Shown here piece by piece: positions 1 through 9,378 of a stretch of 64,000 bases of DNA. The DNA is taken from contig JASANG010000150.1 of the NCBI GenBank assembly GCA_030248215.1, positions 124,001 to 188,000 on the forward strand. Direction: 5' to 3'. Every line of letters begins with the position of its first letter. Positions within the stretch are counted from its first letter, which is position 1. The position numbers and the translations under genes are program-made. The notes below the pieces were generated by a model, which saw only the letters and a list, made by a program, of their open reading frames with translations, searched no databases and was not told where the DNA came from. The stretch comes from Enoplolaimus lenunculus. Its lineage: Eukaryota > Nematoda > Enoplea > Enoplida > Thoracostomopsidae.

Positions 1-31
1 AGAGGGTTTAGGACACTGTTGCGCGATAAGT

Positions 32-1205
32 TGTCAGGCGACGAGTTGTCGTAGATTGTACTCCAGTACATAACACACTGCCTACACTATACACAGCGTA
101 AAATTCACAGCAGTTAGTTTGCTTGTTCAATTCTTTCCATTGCTGGTGAATTGTTTTATGATCTGTCGAAACGACGGGGAGACGAGAACTTATTGAATAC
201 CACTTCAAAACATTACCTAATAGATTATGGAATATTTTGTATCCGAGCATTTAAAGACGACTTACGACTACTGTGGTAACATATTCACATCCCACCTTGT
301 TGCGAACGAGCTCCTTTATAGGTAGTGTAAAAGTTGATGTTCTTGGGATCAATAAACGTTTTACTGGAACGCTGATCCAAGAAAGCATCATGTTCGCGAC
401 GGGACTTTGGACCAGTTGCCTTCCCGTCTGACGCAACCAATTAGCAAATCGACTGTTTTGTGCACACGTACGTGCAGAATCGGTCACCGCACTGCTACAG
501 TGCCAAACGCGGCATTTAAATTTATTACAGTGTAGACTGTATATGTATAGGTCTGGCGGCAGGCTCAGGAACACACTTTTGCAAAACTTAGGCTTAGGCT
601 TAGGAATACGTTAAACCTACTGTTGCGCCTCTAATAGTAACATTGACCGTATGGGCTATACATTTTCACCCTCCAACGCCACCAGCGCCACGCTGACTTG
701 TTTACAGATGTAAAACTAAAATGTCGAATATTTCCGCCGTTTCTCCACATAAATCATCTTTCTATTTCATCTGAGATCAAATTTATACTAGAATTTAAAT
801 GCCAGACTATCGGATGATAGGCTTGTGCTTTAACCGCTAGTGTTATACGTAAAAAAGCTAAACGTTAATACTCCAAACCATACAATGCTTGCATGCAAAA
901 CTTTAACCCTCTATTTTTCAGCTAAGATAAAAACGTTCAACTATTGAGGTTTGTAAGCTTTACGCCTTGACCTAATTCTAAGTAGCCAGTCAAAAACCTA
1001 AACACCGACCCTTTTGTTCGAAGCAATACTTTGGCAAGAAAATCTGTTGAAATGGTCGTAAAAATGTTTGTGAAAATTGATACATTTAACAACTGTCTTT
1101 TAATAAATTTTAAGTAATTTTTTGAAAACATCTGTCACCTGAATTTGTAGGTTCACCGTATTGTTTACTGTATTATATGAATCTACAACAACTCGTCGCC
1201 TGACA
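32..1205. mobile_element. DNA-transposon-like element with 26-bp terminal inverted repeats
   Basis: The first 26 bases (32-57, beginning TGTCAGGCGACGAGTTGT) return as a reverse complement at 1180-1205 with one mismatch in 26. The ~1.17-kb interior has two modest minus-strand ORFs (8-250 and 251-574) that I do not recognise as a transposase. No clear target-site duplication is visible, so the superfamily is open. A fragment with a TTAGGC array (about 548-650) lies inside it. Confidence 0.6.
548..650. repeat. fragment of TTAGGC-array element
   Basis: A short run of TTAGGC units (about 588-609) is followed by a segment ending AGTAACATTGACC, which matches the right end of the GGCC-ATGTTACTTTAA elements seen at 7660-7832 and 53356-53796. 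The left end is not recognisable. Confidence 0.5.
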
Positions 1206-1320
1206 TCCCGTTTCGTTGCTGTTGTCGCAGCCTAGGTCTATAAGTAATAATCCCAATCGTAAGCCTAAAATGTCGAGTCTATGAGGTGTCAGGTTACAAA
1301 ATGTCGGTCAACTACATTTT

Positions 1321-1367
1321 GCCGCTTAGACAACTCGTCGACCCGGTGGACGAGTTGTTCAAGCGGC
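1321..1367. repeat. near-perfect 19-bp hairpin
   Basis: Arms 1321-1339 and 1349-1367 are reverse complements (two mismatches) around a 9-base loop. Each arm contains the motif GACGAGTTGT, which is also present in both inverted ends of the element at 32-1205, so it may be a remnant of a related element. Confidence 0.65.
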
Positions 1368-1678
1368 CAAATAGACTGATGCTATATTTCATAGTGTGTA
1401 ATTTTTTTATTGCTTGAGTTTTTGACGGCACAAGTCAGAATCTATTTGGCATGCGACGTGGTCGACGGTGGACTGGGAATACGAAATGTTTGCATTTTTT
1501 CTCAAATTTGTGTCAAAAGTTAAAACGAAACGCACCAAATAACTGAACTTTGTAATATATGCAAAATTTCACTGCCGAATGGCTGGAACCTCCGGCAGAA
1601 ATTCTTCCGGAGTCGGAGGTTGTAGGCAGGCCTCTGGTTGTACCCTGGATACCAATGATCTTGTTCTTAATTAACGTA

Positions 1679-1887
1679 CACTGCAAAAAATGGTGAGACA
1701 AATTGACTCTCTCCGAAATAGGCTCTACGGGACTATGCAGTCTGAGTAAAAGTCGACTCCGCCAGAGTCAAATTCGACTCACTGAATTGCATGTTTGACT
1801 CTGGCTGAGTCGAATTTGACTCAGTTTGTGTAGTCTCGTTGAGCCTATTTCGGAGAGAGTCAATTTGAGTCGCCACTTTTTCCAGTG
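1679..1887. mobile_element. TA-flanked MITE (CACTGCAAAAAATGG family), copy 1
   Basis: A 209-bp palindromic element. It starts CACTGCAAAAAATGGTGAG and ends with the diverged reverse complement, flanked by TA on both sides (1677-1678, 1888-1889). The interior repeats GAGTC/GACTC words around AATTCGACTC. The TA duplication suggests Tc1/mariner-type mobilisation in trans. It has no coding capacity. Confidence 0.8.
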
Positions 1888-2510
1888 TATATTTCACAGT
1901 GTGGGCGTTTCTTGTTGAATTACTGAGCCTAAAACGATTGGTATAACTTCTAAGAGTAACGATATATACCATTACAAAAATGCTTAATAAGTTTTAAAAT
2001 CATTGAAACACGGTAGTGTTTTCAATATATGTTTCAAGCCTCGAGAATGCACGCTTTTTTAAAGTTTTGCAGAATGTTCTCTGCAGGAAAGCAGAGCTGG
2101 AACGAGGTAACTTACGTATATAATATCCTAATTAGCCGCTTCGACACCATACACAAATTGGACACCTAAACTCTCATTTAAAGTTGTTATTAAACGTTTC
2201 ATTTTTGTAATTTTTCGAAAAATTGTATTACAAATATATAATTACCATCGCTAGTCGATATTATTGTGTGATGCTAATGACAACGTGCAATAGATTACGA
2301 GTCACTGCGATGTTTGTTCTACTGAAATTGCTAACGAAGACAGTAATATTTTGTAATAACCTACCATGCATTATAGCTTAGAACAGGCTGCTTTTTGGGG
2401 GATTGCAATGGAGCAAGTGTACGCTCTAGACTTATATTTTGTTTAGGCTTAGGCGCACGCTTAGGAGTAGACTGAGCATAAAACCGCACAGTATCCCATG
2501 TAAAAGAAAG
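1888..2510. other. non-genic stretch
   Basis: No supported gene. It holds a short degenerate TTAGGC run at about 2440-2470. Confidence 0.5.
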
Positions 2511-3449
2511 AAACTAGGTAAAAGTGCCCCTAGAAGGGACAGATTGTGATATGTTTCGCTTGAAGCATGTAAAAGAGTTTAAACAAGGGTTAGTTAGACC
2601 ATAGTTCAGTAGGTAATGTTTATAATATTAGCTCCATAACTTCTATGAAAATAGTTGTCATCTATATCTTTGACGGCTGTCTCTCAGTCTTAACACGCTT
2701 GCGGTCAGTGAAATAAGAAACATATGGGCCCAACGAACTGTCATCTGTTAAGCTATAAATTGACACTATGGGTTTTCAAGGCGTTCTAAAGTACAACTCT
2801 CAACATGCCTTTCGTATAACAGTCAGTTGCTTTTTAAAAGTTATCTCAATTGAGCACCAGTAGAACATGTTCTTTGAAATATTTATCAACGTTTGAATTG
2901 TATTTTCTTGATGAATAGCTTAAATATATCACGACACAGAGCGCAATTTGGAAAAGTTTCTGGACTTCACATCATCAAATTGTCATGGTAAAGATAGCTA
3001 AAACAGTCGAGCATGTATGCGTGACATTTTGTATTCGATAGTCAATACACGCAATTTGTAATCTTGCAATATTGAAATATTTACTAATTAAGTTTTAGAA
3101 ACATAATATTTTAAAACTCAAAAAATATCCTCTTCCAATGAAGAATGCTAGATTAGATCACTTATAAACTGAACATTGTAAAACCCAACAAAGGCTAAAA
3201 TTAAGCTGATAGGTGATGTCCCTTGGGCCCATACGTTTCTTATTTCATTGACCGCAAGCGTGTTAAGACTGAGAGACAGCCGTCAAAGATATACGTAGAT
3301 GACAACTATTTTCATAGAACTTATGGAGCTAATATTATAAGCATTACCTACTGATCTATGGTCTAACCAACCCTTGTTTAAACTCTTTTACATGCTTCAA
3401 GCGAAACATATCACAATCTGTCCCTTCTAGGGGCACTTTTACCTAGTTT
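2511..3449. mobile_element. fold-back element with ~225-bp inverted arms
   Basis: Arms 2511-2732 and 3223-3449 are long, highly similar reverse complements, from AAACTAGGTAAAAGTG at the tips to TATGGGCCCAA at the inner ends. They enclose about 490 bp with no substantial ORF. The structure is that of a non-autonomous fold-back or large MITE. No clear target duplication was found. Confidence 0.8.
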
Positions 3450-4249
3450 AAACATTGGCCGGCCGGGATCATATATTATTTTAGAGATTATAACGCAGAT
3501 AACATTATGAAATATTTATTATTGTTATTATTGTGCTACATATGCGCGATTTATGCTAATCCACGTAATAAGTTTATTTATATATCTTAACTTTTTAAGA
3601 GTAAAGTTGAATGAATATAACTTGACCAGTTATGTGATATCATTAGCAGATTTTGAAATGCGTTCAGGCTTCATGTGCCAAAAGCTGTGTCCTATTGCGA
3701 AAAATTAGCATACTAGGCTTTCGCTAACTACCCCCACATTTAAAGGGCAAACCTTTTGGCCTAGGAAAAGGCTTAGGCTTAGGAATAGGGAGATTTTTCT
3801 TAAATCAATGCCTAAGCCAGTGCTTAAACCTATGTTGTAAAGGTAAAACGTACACTCAAAATAATATTTCTGATATTTAAGAAAAAATTTCTTACATTTG
3901 AGAAATATGATTAGCAAAGTGCACTTGAAAAGTGTTTCTGTTATAACAGAAATGTTTTCAAAAAACGTTTTGAAATAAAGTCTGAAAATAAACGTTTTCC
4001 AGTTATTTTTAGAAAAATAGTCTTAAATATCATCAAAACTTTTCAGATTTGCCACAGAAAACACTTTTCTGAATAAATTCAGAAATACTTTTTTGTGTGT
4101 AAGGAGCCCCATAAGCCTGTGGGAAGAAGTGCACATCGGATACGTGCTTTTGTTTGATACCGTTATAGGGTTATTAAAAACTGTGGCAGAATATGGTTAG
4201 GCAACTCTCACCTCTTGAATTGACCATTAATATTCGTTTAACATGTACT
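3450..4249. other. non-genic stretch with a TTAGGC remnant
   Basis: No gene seen. A degenerate telomere-type run (GGCTTAGGCTTAGGAATAG) lies at about 3761-3790. The rest is AT-rich sequence without recognisable structure. Confidence 0.4.
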
Positions 4250-4385
4250 GCTTATTAGGGATACGGACTTCTATTGATTGGGACTCAAAATGGGGACCCC
4301 ATTTTATTACCCCCTGGGACTCAGAATGTGGGCCTCCTCTTATTATCCCCATCTTATTCGGGTCGCTACAGTAGTGATAGGTTTT
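4250..4385 (-). repeat. end of the GTAGTGACCCGAATAAG repeat family
   Basis: Matches the reverse complement of a family that begins TACTGTAGTGACCCGAATAAG and continues into stretches like GGGGACCCC and TATTACCCCC. Other copies are near 6208, 7256, 29872, 42340, 43375, 46440 and 47146. The ORF here (4274-4492) is repeat sequence, not a gene. Confidence 0.6.
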
Positions 4386-4996
4386 CAAACATACGAACTA
4401 CGGTATATGGGGCTAAAAATTTAAACACAATTTTAGACACTTCCGACCAAAAAGTGTACTGCATTTCATACAGTTTTAATGCACAGGTTTAAAAGTTAAA
4501 CTATGATTGTGACAAAATAGACAATTTCATTTTCAAGCCCTATTCAAATGTGCAAGTTTTTGCCTGCGAACATTAGCAGCTGCAACTTGAACATATACAA
4601 ACGATAAGTTAAAAAATCTTTCACAACACTTGGCAAGTGAATTATGGTGCTTTATACATGAGTGCGTCGTCATGAGACAGACTCCGACGCGAAATTTTAC
4701 TTATACAATACAGTTTTGAACTGAATTTTGCAAGCGGCGGATTGGATAAATTTCATGAAAGGTAAAAAAATCTAAGGTCTTCAGTCCGCCGAAAAAATTT
4801 CAGCTTACCTTTGAGCTGATTTTTGCCCCGTGTTTGATCCATACACAGGGCTGCTTGCCGTATTGAGCAGTCAATTCCACTGCACGTCGCGTATAGGGCC
4901 ATACGTCCTATATTCATTTCGTGTACTTCGCGATCAGTCAAGAGCGTTTTCTCACACGAGTGCTTCTTTTACGAACATACGCGATTTTTCTTACAG
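4386..4996. other. non-genic stretch upstream of the LDLa exons
   Basis: No supported exon apart from the polypyrimidine and AG acceptor just before 4997. It probably belongs to an intron of the LDLa gene, whose upstream exons I could not find in the window. Confidence 0.4.
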
Positions 4997-6897
4997 GAGT
5001 ACGTCGTGACGAATCAAGGTCCGATTATGAAAGTGGCGAAACAACCACACGGCAACCGGTAACCTCCTGTAAATCAAACGAATTCATGTGCCACGATCGA
5101 TCCCAGTGCATTGACCGAGATTTTGTCTGTGATTATGACGTTGATTGTGACGATTGGAGTGATGAAGGAATTGCAGCGAATTGCAGTTGAGTCTGGCCCG
5201 TAGCAAGCTCAACCTGCTAAGAAGTGCAAAACGCTACAACGGGCATGCGGCTGAAATAACAAGCATGCAAACGGAAAGGAAACTTTTTAGCAGGGTACAA
5301 CCGGAGGGCTGACACCGGCTGCGGCCCCGGCTGAATTTTTACCTGAGGTTCCGGCAATTTCAATACGGCCTTCTTCTGGCAGCGCGTTCGAGGTAGTTTT
5401 GTAGTCCCGCGGCCCGCAGTACTGTAAAAACATTGTGGCAGACGAAAGGGTTTTTAAAAAGACACGTCATGGCTACGGCAGCAAACGACTATACGTAAAC
5501 GTTAAAGCTACATATCACTTGTTGGTATACCATCGAAACGGTCTACACTGTAAAAAATGGGGAGTCCAATTGACTCTCTCGGAAACAGGCTTTTCCTGAC
5601 TACACAAACTGAGTCAATGACTCTGGCTGAGTCGAATTGGACTCAGTTTGTGTAGTCAGGAAAAGCGTGTTTCCGAGAGAGTCAATTTGACTCTTTACAG
5701 TGTACTAGGAGCATGGGCGTAGCCAGGATTTTGAGAACGGGGGAGTGCTTTACATTCTATGCAAATTTTGAACAGGGATTTCTTGCGTTGCAATTGAAGC
5801 CGTGTTTAAGAACCAGAGGTCGAAAATCCTAAGGGAGGAGCTTGACCCCTGTGAACCTCCTCAGGCTGCGCCTTTGATTATTAAGAGCAACCGTGGGGTT
5901 ACATTTCAGCATGTGAATCGCCGATGATCTGGTGCAACGACCGCAGTATGTGCCTTGAAGATGAAGAATTACGATGCGATTATGATCCTGATTGCAAAGA
6001 TGCAAGCGATGAACGAGGATGTTGTAAGCTGCAGTTCCACATTGCATTTATGAGCAGATATTTACTCGAGTGTGTGTAGCACCTATCATCAGTCAGCGAT
6101 TGATTTTCACAACAAGCGAACGTCAACAATTGCGGATCGATTGCAGCAATATGCTTGAATTGCAGAGCTCATCATTCATTAGTTTGAAAGTTAATACATG
6201 TACTGTAGTGACCCGAATAAGAGGGGGGACTGATATTTATTGGGCCTCTCCGGTGGGTACCTCCTCTTGTTAGTCAGTTATGGACAATTTATTTTTAAAC
6301 AGCCCTCCACCATTCTTCTTACGGATATATATCCGGTATTGCAACTATCCGTTGAATTAAATGCTTTTTGCCTTGCATCAAAAGCTTGAGCGATAATGCA
6401 AGGTTATACTTTGGAATGTTAATTTTCCAAAATCCCAATTTACTGGGTAATATCCGAATTTTCAAAATCCCAATTTACTGAGTAATATCCGAATTTTCAA
6501 AATCCCAAATATCCGGCGTAAATATACGCGGATATTGGGAGGGACCTCTTCACTACATGGGCCATAAATAACAAAAATTTTGGTGTTTACTGTCACAGAA
6601 ACAGACACCGATTTTTATCAGAAACGGATGCTTTACAGTACACTCTGCTTCCTCTGATGAATAATCTTTCACGAAGTATTGTACGATTTTAATGTTTCCT
6701 TGCCTTCGTGCTATTACGTTTTGCCGTTTTCGTTTACGCCGTGTTACATATATAGGTGATAGTTTTTACAGGTGAACAAGGTGAATTCGAGTGCCACGAT
6801 GCGTCTGACTGCATTGAAAACGAATGGGTTTGCGATGGAACTGACGACTGCGATGATGGGTCTGATGAAAAAGATTGTAAAGAAAAGAATGCACCAG
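4997..6897 (+). CDS. LDL-receptor class A repeat protein (partial gene, three exons)
   Basis: Exons 4997-5185, 5910-6023 and 6772-6897 each begin and end in phase 1 and each carry one LDLa module: six cysteines plus the acidic C-D-x-x-S-D-E calcium-binding signature ([31 protein letters not shown]). Symmetrical phase-1 modules are typical of this family. The first donor is a weak GTTGAG; using it retains the sixth cysteine of module 1. LDLa modules bind ligands outside the cell in LDL receptors, LRPs, matriptases and many secreted proteins. No signal peptide, transmembrane segment or other domain could be joined to these exons, so the protein type is open. The reading frame continues beyond both outer exons, but no matching phase-1 exon was found upstream, and the candidate at 8017 is out of phase. 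Introns contain MITE copies. Confidence 0.82.
5291..5385. repeat. fragment of the CAGGGTGCAACCGG hAT-type repeat
   Basis: Begins CAGGGTACAACCGGAGG and continues with CCGGCT-rich, GTTCCGGCAATTTC-like sequence, as in the other copies. The right terminus is missing. It lies in an intron of the LDLa gene. Confidence 0.55.
5546..5702. mobile_element. TA-flanked MITE (CACTGCAAAAAATGG family), copy 2
   Basis: A 157-bp nearly perfect palindrome (CACTGTAAAAAATGGGGAG to ...TTTACAGTG) flanked by TA at 5544-5545 and 5703-5704. It is in an intron of the LDLa gene. Confidence 0.8.
5714..5875. repeat. GGCGTAGCCAGG inverted-repeat element
   Basis: Left end GGGCGTAGCCAGGATTTT; right end CCTCCTCAGGCTGCGCC is a diverged reverse complement. 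Related sequence occurs at 22486-22660 and about 50820-50895. It sits just before the second LDLa exon. Confidence 0.45.
6204..6545 (+). repeat. GTAGTGACCCGAATAAG repeat family copy
   Basis: Starts TACTGTAGTGACCCGAATAAG, then GGGACTGATATTTATT, then ATATATCCGGTATTGCAAC and CTTGAGCGATAATGCAAGG further in. The same order of blocks recurs at 42340-42570 and 47146-47345. It contains a short tandem AATATCCGAATTTTCAAAA repeat near its right side. Confidence 0.6.
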
Positions 6898-6926
6898 GTA
6901 ATAGTTTATTCAAATTTAAAATTGTA

Positions 6927-7248
6927 CTCTGTAAAAAATGCTGAGTTAAATTGACTCTCTCCGAAATAGGCTTTTTAAGACTACACAAACTGAGTCAAAT
7001 TTGACTCTGCCAGAGTCAAATTCGATTCACTGAGCGATTCAGTGAATCGAATTTGACTCTGGCAGTCGAATTTTGACTCAGTTCGTGTAAGTAGTCAGGA
7101 AAAGCCTATTTCGGAGAGAGTCAATTTGACTCACCATTTTATTCAGTGAATCGAATTTGACTCTGGCAGTCGAATTTTGACTCAGTTCGTGTAAGTAGTC
7201 AGGAAAAGCCTATTTCGGAGAGTCAATTTGACTCACCATTTTCTGCAG
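6927..7248. mobile_element. TA-flanked MITE copy with internal 104-bp tandem duplication
   Basis: Same family as 1679-1887, beginning CTCTGTAAAAAATGCTGAG and ending CATTTTCTGCAG between TA dinucleotides. The right half (starting near AGTGAATCGAATTTGAC at 7041) is repeated again from 7145, a tandem copy with period about 104. This makes the element 322 bp instead of about 209. Confidence 0.75.
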
Positions 7249-7255
7249 TAAATAT

Positions 7256-7440
7256 GTATACTGTAGTGACCCGAATAAAAAGAGGGACTGATTTTTATTT
7301 GGGCTTTCCAAAGGGTACCAGCATGTTATCCTGTTATGTTTGTCCTGGAGTTATTTATGCACTACAATTATGGATAATTGAAATTTATGGACTCTATTAT
7401 AGAGTTTAGGCACTCTATCCGCTAACGGAATCGATTTCAA
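7256..7440 (+). repeat. GTAGTGACCCGAATAA repeat copy
   Basis: Begins TACTGTAGTGACCCGAATAA directly beside the preceding MITE and contains the GTCCTGGAGTTATTTATGCA block shared with other copies. Confidence 0.55.
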
Positions 7441-7645
7441 ATTCTAGTATATGATATATATTCGCATACAATACATCGAATATCATGTGTTAATATGGAA
7501 GAACTAAAAGTGGCCCACACGTGATAATAGAAAACAAATATGAATTTTTGAATAAGATATGAGGTGTATAAGCAGACAATATGTTACCCAATAGACTAAT
7601 AGGGTCAATACGTGTCCCAAGCTGCCCCAGTTATAACGACAGTCT
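7440..7645. repeat. partial copy of the ATCATATGAT element
   Basis: Shares the right half of the element at 47989-48644: ATGATAT palindromic words, CGAATATCATGTG, then GTCCCAAGCTGCCCCAG and TTATAACG at the end. The left half is absent. Confidence 0.55.
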
Positions 7646-7659
7646 CGTTTCAACATAAT

Positions 7660-7832
7660 GGCCCATGTTACTTTAATGGGCGTCCAGGTTTCTGGTGGGT
7701 ATGTAAAAGAGTGGGTTTAGCTTCTAGATTACATTTTTGCTTAGGCTTAGACTTAGGAACTCATTTTTGCAACGCTTAGGCTTAGGAATACGCTTAATCT
7801 ACTGCTACGCCCCTTAAAGTAATACGTTGGCC
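7660..7832. mobile_element. GGCCCATGT MITE carrying TTAGGC units, with 8-bp target duplication
   Basis: The ends are inverted (GGCCCATGTTACTTTAATGG / ...CCTTAAAGTAATACGTTGGCC reversed). The flanks are AACATAAT (7652-7659) and AATATAAT (7833-7840), 7 of 8 identical. The interior has two short runs of the nematode telomere unit TTAGGC. The 8-bp duplication and GG ends resemble Merlin elements, but the superfamily is not established. Confidence 0.75.
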
Positions 7833-8016
7833 AATATAATTATATATTTCACAACTTGAACAAAACATGTCATAGTTTTCGTATCTGTTAAAAAACTTTC
7901 TAATCAACGCAATAAAGAAACCATAGTAGAAATCAAGAATTTGTCTGGCTATAAATTTTTTAGAAATTGCAAAATACCTTAATGATCGATGTATGTATTA
8001 GACTGTGCGCTTTTCA

Positions 8017-8194
8017 GGGTTTACTACAACATAAACCACGATATCGATGGACAAACAGAACATACAATGCTGTTGTGAGAATTGATGAGCTTTCGAAACA
8101 AATAATTCATCAAACGCATGTAGTTAATATTCTCAATCCTAAGCCTAGTGATGCGTTAGCTAGAACTCGTTTATCTGTGATGACTGTCTTTTAA
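8017..8194 (+). CDS. possible orphan terminal exon
   Basis: A good acceptor (CTTTTCAG) is followed by 58 open codons and TAA (GLLQHKPRYRWTNRTYNAVV...SVMTVF). The acceptor is in phase 0, whereas the last LDLa exon ends in phase 1, so direct splicing would stop after a few residues. No domain is recognised. It could be chance. Confidence 0.2.
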
Positions 8195-8424
8195 AACTGA
8201 ATCAATCATTGCAACAACTGGAACGCCGCTCAAAAAGTGTATGTGGGGCGTTCCAGCTTTAATAATACAGATATGTGCACTTGCGTAACAAGTCTTAAAA
8301 GTTCTTTACGTATTATCATATGACAGATGTAAACAAATTAAAAACTGATAAATATTTAACTCAGATATGCATAGTTACTAATATTACCAAATCAAACATT
8401 AGTTTAATTACAAAATTTCGTTTC

Positions 8425-8515
8425 ACCCCTGCGGTTTAACATCCGGCTCCGGCAAATTTTGTTGACCTTTAACTACGGCTCAGATATGGTCCACATCCGG
8501 TTACACCCCGGTGTC
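8425..8515. repeat. CCGG-rich hAT-type repeat fragment
   Basis: Contains CATCCGGCTCCGGCAAATTT and ends CATCCGGTTACACCCCGG, resembling the right terminus of the CAGGGTGCAACCGG family. Confidence 0.4.
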
Positions 8516-8528
8516 GATGACCGATAAC

Positions 8529-8990
8529 TAGGGAACGACCGGATCCAAAATTTTGCATTTACCGGATCCGAATCCGGATCTTAAAATTCAGATCCGGCCC
8601 GGATCCGGATCTTACTAGCTGGATAATTTTTCAATACCTAACGTATATAAAATACAAAAAGTTCAACTGATTGTTTCGCAAAATTAGTCAACAAAACTTA
8701 CAGCAACTAAAAAAGAAGTCTTTAAAATCTTTATGTTTGTTCTTCTTTCGCAAGAACACTGGTGTTCACGTGGATGTCATTAACCAGACATTCCAACAAA
8801 GCATTAATGCTCACACAGTGCTTATTAGATTACGTAAGCATAGTTGAAATAGATACACCAATTTTGGTATGTTTTTGTTTGTATATCAAATTTCGGATCC
8901 GGAGATCCGGTAGTTTATTTTACCGGATCCGGATCTTAAAAATTGCAGAGATCCGGCCCGGATCCGGATCTCGGATCCGGTCGATCCCTA
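8529..8990. mobile_element. GGATCCGG-rich MITE with perfect 8-bp target duplication
   Basis: The ends are inverted: TAGGGAACGACCGGATCC at left and the reverse complement of TAGGGATCGACCGGATCC at right. The flanking octamer CCGATAAC (8521-8528 and 8991-8998) is identical, as expected for hAT insertions. The terminal regions are dense in GGATCCGGATC words. The ORF at 8762-9028 is not recognised. Confidence 0.8.
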
Positions 8991-9310
8991 CCGATAACAC
9001 ATCTTATTATGTAAAAAAATTTGATTAGGCAGCCAAACAGTAAAAGGTTAAGAGTGCCTCGGCTCCCAATAGTTTCAAAGATTTATTTCAGCAATAAATA
9101 TAGATACATGGCAACTGCACCAAATATGAATTTATATATAAACTATATACTACGGCTAGACTTAGAGAAAACAATAAGTGTTTGGTTAAGAAAACACAAT
9201 CGTTCCGCGTTATTCATACAACGCTTGCATTAAAATGATCGGGAACAGTAAAGACCCACATAAATTATTTTAATTCAAAGCATTTTAATAAACTATTAAG
9301 GACATCTGAG

Positions 9311-9378
9311 TATAGGCTCTATGGGACTACACAAAATGAGTCACAAAGAGTAAGTTTGACTCACCATTTCTTGCACTG
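9311..9378. repeat. truncated TA-flanked MITE
   Basis: The right end only of the CACTGCAAAAAATGG family: ATAGGCTCTATGGGACTAC ... GACTCACCATTTCTTGCACTG followed by TA. Confidence 0.6.

Noticed and set aside
251-574. 107-codon minus-strand ORF as a transposase
   Set aside because: No recognisable catalytic motif or family; left as unassigned sequence inside the element at 32-1205.
1-665. Chromosome end because of TTAGGC units near the left edge
   Set aside because: Only a few units, inside a transposon fragment; similar short runs occur throughout the window and genes continue to the right edge.
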